A stretch of DNA of 64,000 nucleotides from Mucilaginibacter sp. Bleaf8 (GTDB lineage: Bacteria; Bacteroidota; Bacteroidia; Sphingobacteriales; Sphingobacteriaceae). Made by a program: the position numbers and the translations under genes. Of this stretch, positions 9,401-17,707 are shown one piece after another (positions within the stretch are counted from its first letter, which is position 1; each line of letters opens with the position of its first letter). The DNA is taken from contig NZ_JAHBBK010000001.1 in assembly GCF_018390515.1 (NCBI RefSeq), positions 1,922,001 through 1,986,000 of the forward strand, written 5' to 3'. The notes below the pieces were generated by a model, which saw nothing but the letters and a program-made list of their open reading frames with translations, was not told the DNA's origin and did not search any database.

Positions 9401-12400
9401 TTAATTTTTAAATGTTCTGATCAGTGTTATATAACCTTTAAATACTTGCCAGTTATCATTAATCTTAACTTTAAGCAGGTAATAGTAAGTACCTTCTTTA
9501 AGGCCTTCGCCGGTCCAGTTGTTCTGGTAGCCGGATTGATGGTACACCTCGTTGCCCCAGCGGTTCACAATCACCAGCTCGTTTTGCGAATACTGGGTAA
9601 GCCCCCTGATCTCGAAAGTATCGTTCGCACCGTCGCCGTTAGGCGTAAATAAAGTTGGGATATTGAACAGCGCCGTGGCGTTGCTGTTTACAGTTACCGT
9701 AGCCACATTGGTATAAATACCGTTCAGATCCTTTACCCGGTAAGTAAACGTATCCGGACCGGTATAACCTGGATTAGGCGTGTACACCACGGTACCATTT
9801 GAATTTGCCACCGCAGTACCATGCTCGGGTTGGGTCATTACCTCAATAGTTGTTGGATCGAGTGCTGTACCGGCGCCACTATCGTTTGTAAGTACGCTGA
9901 TAGCCACCGGCTGGTTGTTGCCGCTATAGCCCACATCATTGGTGGCAATTGGCGCTTTAGCAACGGCAGTTGTTGTGGTGGCCGAGTTGGTAACCGTATT
10001 ACCTGCGGCATCGATGGCCGTAACGCTTGCGGTATTACTTACCGAACCAGCATCTCTATCAGGCTGGGTTAGTGTATAAGTACGTGTTATGGTAACGCTG
10101 TTGCCAGGCAGCAGGCCGCCCGCAGGTACATCCACACTGGTATTGGTTTGCCCAAGTTTGGTATCAGTAAACAATACATTATTTAATGCCGAGTTACCGG
10201 TGTTGGTAATCACAAACGTATAAGTGATGAAGAAAGAGTTTAATACCCCGGTTTTGGTTATACGGATGGCACCGGCAGGCAGCGGTGATATGGTAACCAC
10301 CGTTGGGTCATTAGCCGCTAAGGTAGACGGATCATCGGAGCGCGCCGTTACCTGAGTACCTTTCGGGTCGGTACCTGTTACGGTAGCCTGATTGCTGAAG
10401 CTGCCTGCTGTTACATCAGCCTGCGTAACCGTATGGCGGGCCGTAACAGCGGTATTAGCGCCGGGTGCCAGGCTGGCTATACTTGCAGGTGATATAGAAC
10501 CGGCATCAGCTCCGGCATCGGTAACCACTAAATTGGTTAAGGTAACGCCGCCTGTATTGGTAACCACCAGGGTGTAATTAATTACATCGCCGGCTTTGTT
10601 AACGGTATTGTTGGCTACCTTGGTTAACCTAATAGCTGCGCTATAAATAGTTACATTAACCGTGATAGGGTCGGATACTATCCCATCAGGTGTTGTTAAG
10701 GTATACGTATAAGTATCGGTACCAACATAACCAGGGTTAGGCGTATAGGTTACGGTACCATCCGGGTTTACAGTTGTAGAACCGTTAGCACCATTGGTTG
10801 GCGTAACGGTAGTATTTATACCACTTGGCCCATCGTTTGATTTTACGGTAGTAGTAACCGGTGTATTCACAGGTGTAATATCCGTATCGTTCACGCCAAC
10901 CGGCTTAACGCGGATAGTAACCGTAATTGGTGCAGACACTAAACCATCAGGCGTAGTAAGGGTGTATGTATAGGTATCTAAACCAATAAAGCCATTTTGT
11001 GGTGTGTATATTACGTTGCCATTTGCATCAACCGTGGTAGTGCCATGCGCACCATTGGTTGGTGTAACGGTATTATTCGCCGCCCCGGAGCCATCATTAG
11101 CTTTTACATTTGTGGTAATGGGCGTATTAATAGGCGTTACACCTTCATCATTTACACCCAACGGGTTTATGGTTACTGATATTAAGGCCGCCGGGCTTTC
11201 GCTGCCCAAGTTATCTTTTATAGTGTAAGCTATAGGCGTTGTGTTACCGGTAAAGGCTGCAATTGGTGTGAATGTAACCCGGCCGTTGGTTGTGTTTACG
11301 GTATAGGTACCCTGGCCGGCTATAGTTACACTGGTTTTCCTGGTATTATCGGCAGGGTCAATTAATAAGACAGAACCGGGGTTGAGCTGCCCGTCAGCGT
11401 CCGAATCATTGCTTGGTACGTTAATGGTTACCGGCTGTGCTATACCGGTAACAGCTGTATCGGCCACTGCAACCGGTGCCTGGTTAATACCGAGGTTAAC
11501 ATTACTTATATCCAAGCTGGTGCCTGGTGTTGATACCTGCACCTGTAAGTTTGGCGTACCAGGCTGTATACCGGTATGGCCGGCGTTGTTGGTACCATAC
11601 GCTGCGCCGGATGGCTGCCACCCCGCAGGCAGATTTGCTGCTACGGCAGAAAGCGGGCTGCCGGTATCCACACTGCTGGTTGACACCGCTACCGTATAAT
11701 TGCCGTTATTTGTATTGGTAAAGGAATAGGTACCGTTTGTACCTACAGTATCTTTAGCAACCACAGTGCCGGTGGCATTATCAATCAGGTAAGCAAACAG
11801 CTGGGCATTGCCAACAGACTGCAAACCGTTGCCAGCAATAGCATTATCGGCGGCACCGTTACCATCATTTACAACTGCACCTGATATGGTAATGCCTAAA
11901 ATATCTTTAAAACGGTAATCTTCGGTTTCGCCGTCAGCAGCGAATGAGGTACTTCGTTCATCGGCAGGGGTGGATGTATCGTCAGTAAGGTTTGTTGTGG
12001 TAATTCTTAGCCTTACGTACAAAGGCCCTACCCTGATTTTACTGGCGAAGCTTGCATTTGGATAGGTTAATGTAAATGTACGGTTAACGGTATTGGCCGG
12101 CACTGTAATTTGCAGCCTTTCATCAGGTGTAAACCTGCCATCGCTATTAAAGTCAACCCAGGTATGAAGCGTAGCCGGAATATTCCGGTTATTTGTTGCG
12201 GGGATGCTAAGCACCACATCACCAACCTGATTCACTCTAATGTCCGGACGGGCTGAAGGGGTTATGGTGTTCTCGTCATTATTGTTAACCTTTTCGTCAC
12301 TATCCGCATTCACCACATTTACAGGCTGCCCGTCGGGGTCAACGTTATTGGCGCCAATGTATACGTTAGCCTTGGGTACTAATCTGGTTGTATCATAATT

Positions 12401-13288
12401 AACCACCGCATAAGTACCATCTCCGGCAAAGTAATCGGTTATTTCAAAATCATTGATGTAGTTACCTGCCACACCATACGTAGCCGGATCATCGCCTAAA
12501 TCAAATGGCAGCACAAAGCCTATTGCCATAGCAGTGATACCCGAACCTTTCATCCCCACATTGGTGAGGCGGTGCGCACCGTGGGCAAACATAACTGCCT
12601 GTACGCCAAAATTACCCGGAAGCGAATCGGCATATAATTTGAACGTTTTCCCGCTGTTGGTTAAGTCCATTTTATAATGCTCATCTGCTCCATTGTTTTG
12701 CGTACGCTTATTAAGCAACTGCCATGAAATTGGATTAGGTGTAGTGCCGGTTATATACTCGCCCCCTACGTCTATAGACTCTGCATCGGCTATGATCATG
12801 CCCGGATAATCAACTTCTGTCCACTGGTTATTGATCAGGATACTAACCGTAATAGCGATATCGAAATTAACTGTACCACCATAACTTGTAGACATGCCCG
12901 AAGCCCGCACACCTCTCGAATCCGTCCCGGGTAGCCCGTTACCCGAATAAATCAGGTTCAAACCATCGGCATAGTAATCGCCGGGCGTGTAGGAGGTCAT
13001 GTACCCACCACTCGAAAACACTTCATTACTAATGGTAGCCGATATCCGGACCGTTGGTGAGAACTGCCAGGTATAAGTACCGTTAATGATGTGCGAAGCA
13101 TCGGCACCGGTGGGTGAGGATATGAGTGTTGAGTTCGGTGCTGCTGGGTCCCACGTAAGCCAGTATACGGAGTTATACGTGTTAGGCCCTGCACTGCCGC
13201 TTATAGCATATTGCGCCGATGCCTTGGTAAATACATGGCAAAACAACACAAACAATAAAGCTACTTTGAGCAAGTAATTGTTGAACAT
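9401..13288 (-). CDS. Giant surface protein with GEVED, DUF11 and CshA-type repeats and CHU_C (type B T9SS) C-terminus
   Basis: This 1295-residue protein begins with a signal peptide (ending ASAQ). A unique N-terminal region (about 30-300) is followed by a GEVED-type domain (about 340-460, [10 protein letters not shown]), an SdrD-like segment ([16 protein letters not shown]), and tandem CshA/cadherin-like modules with the block [14 protein letters not shown]11 repeats come next ([12 protein letters not shown] type), then another CshA module. The last ~85 residues are the gliding motility-associated C-terminal domain: [20 protein letters not shown], then [10 protein letters not shown] and [13 protein letters not shown] tails are type B sorting signals that need PorP/SprF, whose gene follows directly. 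Likely a long adhesin or gliding-related filament; ligand unknown. Confidence 0.9.
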   Translation of the reverse strand: MFNNYLLKVALLFVLFCHVFTKASAQYAISGSAGPNTYNSVYWLTWDPAAPNSTLISSPTGADASHIINGTYTWQFSPTVRISATISNEVFSSGGYMTSYTPGDYYADGLNLIYSGNGLPGTDSRGVRASGMSTSYGGTVNFDIAITVSILINNQWTEVDYPGMIIADAESIDVGGEYITGTTPNPISWQLLNKRTQNNGADEHYKMDLTNSGKTFKLYADSLPGNFGVQAVMFAHGAHRLTNVGMKGSGITAMAIGFVLPFDLGDDPATYGVAGNYINDFEITDYFAGDGTYAVVNYDTTRLVPKANVYIGANNVDPDGQPVNVVNADSDEKVNNNDENTITPSARPDIRVNQVGDVVLSIPATNNRNIPATLHTWVDFNSDGRFTPDERLQITVPANTVNRTFTLTYPNASFASKIRVGPLYVRLRITTTNLTDDTSTPADERSTSFAADGETEDYRFKDILGITISGAVVNDGNGAADNAIAGNGLQSVGNAQLFAYLIDNATGTVVAKDTVGTNGTYSFTNTNNGNYTVAVSTSSVDTGSPLSAVAANLPAGWQPSGAAYGTNNAGHTGIQPGTPNLQVQVSTPGTSLDISNVNLGINQAPVAVADTAVTGIAQPVTINVPSNDSDADGQLNPGSVLLIDPADNTRKTSVTIAGQGTYTVNTTNGRVTFTPIAAFTGNTTPIAYTIKDNLGSESPAALISVTINPLGVNDEGVTPINTPITTNVKANDGSGAANNTVTPTNGAHGTTTVDANGNVIYTPQNGFIGLDTYTYTLTTPDGLVSAPITVTIRVKPVGVNDTDITPVNTPVTTTVKSNDGPSGINTTVTPTNGANGSTTVNPDGTVTYTPNPGYVGTDTYTYTLTTPDGIVSDPITVNVTIYSAAIRLTKVANNTVNKAGDVINYTLVVTNTGGVTLTNLVVTDAGADAGSISPASIASLAPGANTAVTARHTVTQADVTAGSFSNQATVTGTDPKGTQVTARSDDPSTLAANDPTVVTISPLPAGAIRITKTGVLNSFFITYTFVITNTGNSALNNVLFTDTKLGQTNTSVDVPAGGLLPGNSVTITRTYTLTQPDRDAGSVSNTASVTAIDAAGNTVTNSATTTTAVAKAPIATNDVGYSGNNQPVAISVLTNDSGAGTALDPTTIEVMTQPEHGTAVANSNGTVVYTPNPGYTGPDTFTYRVKDLNGIYTNVATVTVNSNATALFNIPTLFTPNGDGANDTFEIRGLTQYSQNELVIVNRWGNEVYHQSGYQNNWTGEGLKEGTYYYLLKVKINDNWQVFKGYITLIRTFKN
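10640..11180 (-). repeat. Two tandem near-identical CshA-type modules inside the giant surface protein
   Basis: Two consecutive modules of roughly 90 residues share blocks such as TPTNGA, YTP and [12 protein letters not shown] in the same order. One starts with GVNDEGVTP and the next with GVNDTDITP. Boundaries are approximate. The high identity implies recent duplication, so copy number may vary between strains. Confidence 0.7.
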
Positions 13289-13641
13289 AGAATATATTTT
13301 GCAGAGGCATCACTAATTGTAACTGCAGAACGTTACAGGTTAAAGCCCCTGTGAATGTATAGCTTGAAGAGGAACCTTAGGTTAACTGACTGTTGTGCGC
13401 ACTATAGTTGAAGGCACGATGATGCTACAGCCCGAAAAGGCTTTAAGGAAAGGTAAAGTTTTAGTCATATGGCTGATGTTTTAGGTGTACAGATCCAAAA
13501 TTGCATGATTAGAAAACACAGTTTTTTCCTTGTACGAAACCTAAAATAATTGGTTACTACCTATGTGTCAATATTTTTAATAATTAATTTATTAACATAG
13601 TAGGATAAAGCTATCCACAATTACCCATCAGATTAAGCCTG
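13289..13641. other. Intergenic region upstream of the adhesin operon, no gene seen
   Basis: This 353-bp stretch separates the end of the histidine-kinase gene from the start of the giant surface protein, both on the minus strand. I find no convincing short gene, no consensus TAnnTTTG box and no strong terminator hairpin. It must hold the operon promoter. Confidence 0.4.
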
Positions 13642-14823
13642 TTAATTGGTTGGCAAAGAGAAGTAAAAGGTGGAGCCCTGTCCTTCGGTACTTTCGGCCC
13701 ATATTTTGCCGTTATGCTCCTTAATAATGCGGGTGGTTATATACAAGCCCATACCCAGGCCGGCTACATTTTTTGTAACGCCATCGGCCCGGAAAAACTT
13801 TTCAAAAACTTTAGACAGGTCTTTTTTGGAAATACCTACGCCCTGATCGGCCACTGATACGGTAAGAAGGTGAGGAATGCTGACATCAACCTTAACAGTG
13901 ATATTTTTACCTGATGCCGAATACTTAGCTGCGTTACCAATCAGGTTAACCAATACCTGCTCTATCCTTAGTCTATCCATGCTTGGATGCACCGGATGAG
14001 CCAGCTCCAGGCTAATGTGATGATTGGGGTTAGAGAGCTCGGCAGAAGTTACCACATCTGATAAGAACTTGTTAAAGTCAACCCTTTCCATCCGGTAATC
14101 AACTTTATCGTTCTCAATTTTCGACAGGTCCATCAGTTGCTGTATCAGCACATTTACTTTTGAGGCTTGCTGGTCTATCTTATCCAGATATTCAACCAGG
14201 CGGTTTGGGTCTTTAAGCGTTTTAGCTACCTGTGCGTATGCCTTAATTACAGTTAACGGCGTGCGCAGCTCATGGCTGGCTATAGAAAGAAACTCGGATT
14301 TTTTCGCATTCAGAATATTAGATAAACGCAATTGCTCCTCACGCTCGCCAGCCAGGTTAATCAGTTCCTGGTTCTTTTGCTTAATCTCTTCGTAAGGCGT
14401 TATGGTAATGGAATTCTGCATATACTGTATCAGCTTATTAACTTTAAGCTTGGTAAGCTGTACAGTGCGCGGCAGGCCCAGTTTAAGATCAATAAACGTA
14501 TGGCCGTCCTGGTGCCTTACTTCCAGTATGGGTACTAAGCGGTGTGCATACTTAAATTCCTCAGCATGTTTGTTAAGCGCTGTTTTTGCAGTACGGATGG
14601 TTGCTATCAGAAACCAACGGTCGCTGTTATCTTCCAGATAAAATGACAGCAGGTTTTCCAGGGTTCTTTCCAGCACAACACGGCAAACTTCTGAAACAGC
14701 AGTAGCAAAGGTAGTTTGCGTAGAAAGCGATAACCCAAGTTGCTGACCGATAATTGCTGCCCTTTTATGCGTAAGGGGCAAATCCATTTCATTATCCAGG
14801 GTTATACTTGAAATCTCGAGCAT
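13642..14823 (-). CDS. Soluble histidine kinase with degenerate RsbT-like N-terminal domain
   Basis: This 393-residue kinase ends the rsb operon. Residues 1-145 have no membrane segment and resemble the RsbT fold in spacing (QTTFATAVSEVCRVVLE against QTKLITAASELVRNMLRYG in RsbT) but lack the Asn and glycine boxes needed for ATP binding. A short coiled coil (146-170) leads to the HisKA domain with phospho-acceptor His184 in SHELRTP. An HATPase_c domain follows with N box VNLIGNAAKYS, G1 DQGVGIS and G2 GLGMGLY. No response regulator adjoins it, so its partner is encoded elsewhere. It starts 2 bp after the RsbT/RsbX fusion stops. It is the likely output of the stressosome module, possibly controlled through protein contacts of the degenerate domain (inference). 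Confidence 0.88.
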   Translation of the reverse strand: MLEISSITLDNEMDLPLTHKRAAIIGQQLGLSLSTQTTFATAVSEVCRVVLERTLENLLSFYLEDNSDRWFLIATIRTAKTALNKHAEEFKYAHRLVPILEVRHQDGHTFIDLKLGLPRTVQLTKLKVNKLIQYMQNSITITPYEEIKQKNQELINLAGEREEQLRLSNILNAKKSEFLSIASHELRTPLTVIKAYAQVAKTLKDPNRLVEYLDKIDQQASKVNVLIQQLMDLSKIENDKVDYRMERVDFNKFLSDVVTSAELSNPNHHISLELAHPVHPSMDRLRIEQVLVNLIGNAAKYSASGKNITVKVDVSIPHLLTVSVADQGVGISKKDLSKVFEKFFRADGVTKNVAGLGMGLYITTRIIKEHNGKIWAESTEGQGSTFYFSLPTN

Positions 14824-14825
14824 GC

Positions 14826-15845
14826 TTATCTTAATTTAACAACAATCACCGAAGTATCGTCAGTTCGTCTTGAAAAGTCTTTATATATAGCGGCAGCAAG
14901 CAAAGCCGGATCGCACTTGTGCACGCCCTGGTACTTACTGATATCCCATCTTGATTTAATACCGTCCGAACAAAAAATCAGCAAATTATAGTCGGCAATT
15001 GAAACCTGCTGATCATTCATGGTGTTCGGAATGTTATGACCAATAATACCATTATAGGAAATATGGTTTTTAACCAAGCCGCCAAAATTTAAAAATTTTG
15101 CAGCTACGTTACCTATACCGGCTATTTCAATGCTTTTAGTATCCATGTTGATTGCAGCTACAATACCTACCATGCCACGCGTTTTGCGAATGCTTTGGTG
15201 CAGGTACCGTAACCTTTCAACCGGCGATGAAAAAGGTGAGCTTCTGAATGCATTGGCGGCCTCATTTATAGCCAGATTGGCCTCCTTGCCATGCCCTAAA
15301 CCATCGGCAACCATGAGATGTACTATTTTGCCTGATGCAGAGCAATAGATACCATCACCGCTTACCACTTCGCCGGTTTTGGCAACTACCAAAGGCCGTA
15401 TCTCCGGATACCTGATTGCTGCTATCGGCGTTTTTAACTCGTTTTTATAAATGCGGCTTAATATTATGGTTCCCCAGCCTTTTATTGAAAAAACATCAAA
15501 CCTGTCAGACAGGCGCTTCATGCTGCCTAAACCATTACCCATTGTATTGGTGGTAGAATAGCCATCGATCATTACTTTGGCTACATCGGCCATGCCGGGC
15601 CCGTTATCAATACAGATAATTTCCAGGTATTCGCCATACTGGTCATGCAACAGGCCGGCCAGTATTTCGCCACCTGTTGCATACTTGTGCAAATTAGAGG
15701 TCATTTCGGCCAGCACCAGATCTAATGCAGCCAGTTTTTTGGCATCAAAACTGGCTTCCTGCGCCTTATGATGTATGTCTTTTTTTAATAAAGAGTAATA
15801 GCTTCTGTCATCAGCCGGATAGCTGGTATGTGTAGCGTCAACCAT
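14826..15845 (-). CDS. RsbT-like ATPase fused to an RsbX-like PP2C phosphatase
   Basis: This 339-residue protein has an N-terminal GHKL ATPase half (about 1-135) with an N box in LAEMTSNLHKYATGG, G1 in DNGPGMADV and a glycine lid in TMGNGLGSMKRL. The C-terminal half (about 150-339) is a SpoIIE/PP2C-type phosphatase with metal-binding blocks MVADGLGHG, FCSDGIKS and RTDDTSVIVV. In partner-switching systems the phosphatase RsbX resets the phosphorylated STAS proteins, and RsbT-type kinases phosphorylate them. Here both activities are on one chain. The start codon overlaps the end of rsbT by 8 bp, indicating translational coupling. Fusions of this kind are annotated simply as SpoIIE family phosphatases; the pairing with RsbRST is what gives the function. 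Confidence 0.85.
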   Translation of the reverse strand: MVDATHTSYPADDRSYYSLLKKDIHHKAQEASFDAKKLAALDLVLAEMTSNLHKYATGGEILAGLLHDQYGEYLEIICIDNGPGMADVAKVMIDGYSTTNTMGNGLGSMKRLSDRFDVFSIKGWGTIILSRIYKNELKTPIAAIRYPEIRPLVVAKTGEVVSGDGIYCSASGKIVHLMVADGLGHGKEANLAINEAANAFRSSPFSSPVERLRYLHQSIRKTRGMVGIVAAINMDTKSIEIAGIGNVAAKFLNFGGLVKNHISYNGIIGHNIPNTMNDQQVSIADYNLLIFCSDGIKSRWDISKYQGVHKCDPALLAAAIYKDFSRRTDDTSVIVVKLR

Positions 15846-16251
15846 TGGCCCACTTAATTATGGTAACCGTAGTTCCCTTTCCTACTTCGCTTTTTAAATC
15901 AAACTCGTTCACCAGCCGTTTGGTGCCGGGCAGGCCCAAGCCTAAACTTTTGCCGGTCGAAAACCCGTCAGCCATAGCCTTTTTAATATCCGGAATACCG
16001 GGACCCTGGTCTTTGAATATCAGCCGGATACCATTATCGCGCCCACGGCTAACTACCTCAACGGTAACTTCGCCGCCGCCGCCATACCTTAGCATGTTGC
16101 GCACCAGTTCGCTGGCTGCCGTGATTAATTTGGTTTGGTTTACCAAACCCATTTTAATACGTACAGCGTGCTCTTTTACCCGGTTACGCAGCAATATCAC
16201 ATCCTGTTCTTTATAAACCTTAAGGATGTCTTTAGCTAAGGGCAATATCAT
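15838..16251 (-). CDS. rsbT: RsbT-like serine/threonine protein kinase (stressosome switch kinase)
   Basis: This 137-residue GHKL kinase closely follows Bacillus RsbT. It has an N box in ASELVRNMLRYGGGG, then G1 in KDQGPGIPDIKKAM, DGFSTGKSLGLGLPGTKRL and a C-terminal GKGTTVTIIKW. In stressosomes RsbT phosphorylates conserved Ser/Thr residues on RsbS and RsbR, then leaves the complex to activate an output. Its length equals that of Bacillus RsbT (about 133). The start lies inside the rsbS gene (20-bp overlap) and its end overlaps the next gene by 8 bp, so the operon is tightly coupled. There is no RsbU gene next door; the likely target is the fusion phosphatase or the histidine kinase downstream. 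Confidence 0.92.
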   Translation of the reverse strand: MILPLAKDILKVYKEQDVILLRNRVKEHAVRIKMGLVNQTKLITAASELVRNMLRYGGGGEVTVEVVSRGRDNGIRLIFKDQGPGIPDIKKAMADGFSTGKSLGLGLPGTKRLVNEFDLKSEVGKGTTVTIIKWANG

Positions 16252-16636
16252 CGTCTTCGTCTTCTATTTCCTCATCATCAACAACAATCATTCCTTTTAA
16301 TAACTCCATGCCTTTTTCTACGTTCAAGGCGGTATGTACGCCCGGTAATTCGAGGCCCAGTTCAACCAATGTAATGGCTACTGCAGGCTGCATGCCCACT
16401 ACAACGGTTTCAGCATCCAGCAGTTTAGACATGCTGGCGATGTTGCCAATAATGCGTCCCATAAAAGAGTCAACAATGCTCACGGCTGATATATCAATCA
16501 GCACGCCTTTAGCACTTGTTTTGTTTACCATCCTGATCAGATCTGCTTCCAGATCCATAGCCAGACGGTCATATAAATCTACCTGAATGGTCACCAACAA
16601 GAAGTGACCCATTTTTAAAATAGGAATCCTGTCCAT
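16232..16636 (-). CDS. rsbS: RsbS-like STAS-domain protein
   Basis: This 134-residue single-domain STAS protein has the RsbS signature DISAVSIVDSFMGRIIG, with Ser57 at the place of the phosphorylated Ser59 of Bacillus RsbS, and VGMQPAVAITLVELGLEL downstream. RsbS forms the core of the stressosome with RsbR and holds RsbT inactive until phosphorylated. An unusual very acidic tail of about 18 residues (EEIEDEDDDIALS at the end) extends past the STAS fold; the DNA for it overlaps the rsbT start by 20 bp. It follows rsbR by 12 bp. Confidence 0.9.
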   Translation of the reverse strand: MDRIPILKMGHFLLVTIQVDLYDRLAMDLEADLIRMVNKTSAKGVLIDISAVSIVDSFMGRIIGNIASMSKLLDAETVVVGMQPAVAITLVELGLELPGVHTALNVEKGMELLKGMIVVDDEEIEDEDDDIALS

Positions 16637-16648
16637 TTACAGTAATTA

Positions 16649-17506
16649 TTAGGCCGACGCTGTAGCTTTTTTTCTAACTTCCAGACGTAAGGTAGTAAAC
16701 GCAAATTTAAGTGCGCTCGCCAGACTGGCTTTTGTTACGATGTTAGACAAGTCGATACCCAGATGTACAATAGTTTGTGCAATTTCAGGACGGATGCCAC
16801 TGATTATGCACTCGGCTCCCATTAAGCGGGTAGCACTTACGGCTTTTATTAAATGCTGAGCCACCAGCGAATCAACCGCCGGAACGCCCGATATATCCAG
16901 AATAGCAATACTGCTGCCGGTTTCCACAATTTCCTGTAACAGGCTTTCCATCACAATCTGGGTGCGGGCACTATCCAGCGTACCAATAATAGGTAACGCT
17001 AAAATGCCGTCCCAAACACGGATAACGGGGGTGGAAATTTCGGCGATCTCATCAGTTTGACGCAAGATCACTTCTTCGCGGCCACGAATAAAGGTTTCGA
17101 AAGTAACGATACTAAAGCTATCAACCAGGCGGTTCACTTTTAAAGCCTCCTGATATAAAGATACCGGATCATTTTGCATTTCAGTTTGCAATATTTCCAG
17201 TAAAGCCTCTTTTAAACTTAAAACAAAAGCGCCGGTTTCACGGGGACTAAATCCCTGGCGGGCTCTTGACATAGATATGCCTGCTAAGATTTCAAGCACC
17301 GGATCAAAGTCTGACGATTGTGGATTGGTGATGTTTTCGGTATTAAGGCTATCCACTAAAACCTGTACCATTTCTTCTGACTGCACACGCAAATCTTCAT
17401 TGCTCATCAGGTCATCTCTTAAACCAATGTCAGCCAATTGGTTTTTCATCCATAACTCCAGGATCGAACTTTGCTTATTTTTAAAAATCTCAGCAGCGTT
17501 TGGCAT
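16649..17506 (-). CDS. RsbR-like stressosome sensor (RsbRD_N plus STAS)
   Basis: This 285-residue protein has an N-terminal helical sensor domain (about 10-150) of the RsbRD_N type and a C-terminal STAS domain (about 160-275). The STAS part carries DISGVPAVDSLVAQHLI and SGIRPEIAQTIVHLGIDLS, almost word for word the Bacillus RsbR blocks that contain the two phosphorylated threonines. Here the first is Ser213 (Bacillus Thr171) and the second is Thr245 (Thr205). RsbR paralogues sense stress and assemble with RsbS into the stressosome. It is the first gene of the operon and sits behind a TATATTTG box at 17541-17548. No other RsbR paralogue is in the window. Confidence 0.9.
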   Translation of the reverse strand: MPNAAEIFKNKQSSILELWMKNQLADIGLRDDLMSNEDLRVQSEEMVQVLVDSLNTENITNPQSSDFDPVLEILAGISMSRARQGFSPRETGAFVLSLKEALLEILQTEMQNDPVSLYQEALKVNRLVDSFSIVTFETFIRGREEVILRQTDEIAEISTPVIRVWDGILALPIIGTLDSARTQIVMESLLQEIVETGSSIAILDISGVPAVDSLVAQHLIKAVSATRLMGAECIISGIRPEIAQTIVHLGIDLSNIVTKASLASALKFAFTTLRLEVRKKATASA

Positions 17507-17540
17507 TTCAGTTTAATTTTGAGGAATATACGTTTTTTGG

Positions 17541-17548
17541 CAAATATA
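17541..17548 (-). promoter_or_regulatory. Candidate -7 box of the rsb operon
   Basis: The minus strand reads TATATTTG, matching the Bacteroidota -7 consensus TAnnTTTG, about 35 bp upstream of the rsbR start codon. I see no TTG -33 element at the normal distance, so this is a partial match. Confidence 0.4.
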
Positions 17549-17660
17549 GAATAACGGTAAGTACTTTTAGTTCATAATACAACAATTATATTTTAAATTA
17601 ACTATCAAGCATACCGTTATTAATTAACAAGTACTAAGAACCATTATATATTAAATAATT

Positions 17661-17685
17661 AAAGGCGGCCTTTAAGGCCGCCTTT
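17661..17685 (-). terminator. Terminator of the metal efflux operon
   Basis: AAAGGCGGCC (17661-17670) and GGCCGCCTTT (17676-17685) form a perfect 10-bp stem with a 5-nt loop, 23 bp past the stop codon of the RND pump gene. Confidence 0.8.
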
Positions 17686-17707
17686 AGAAGCAAACAAACG
17701 CTTTAAG

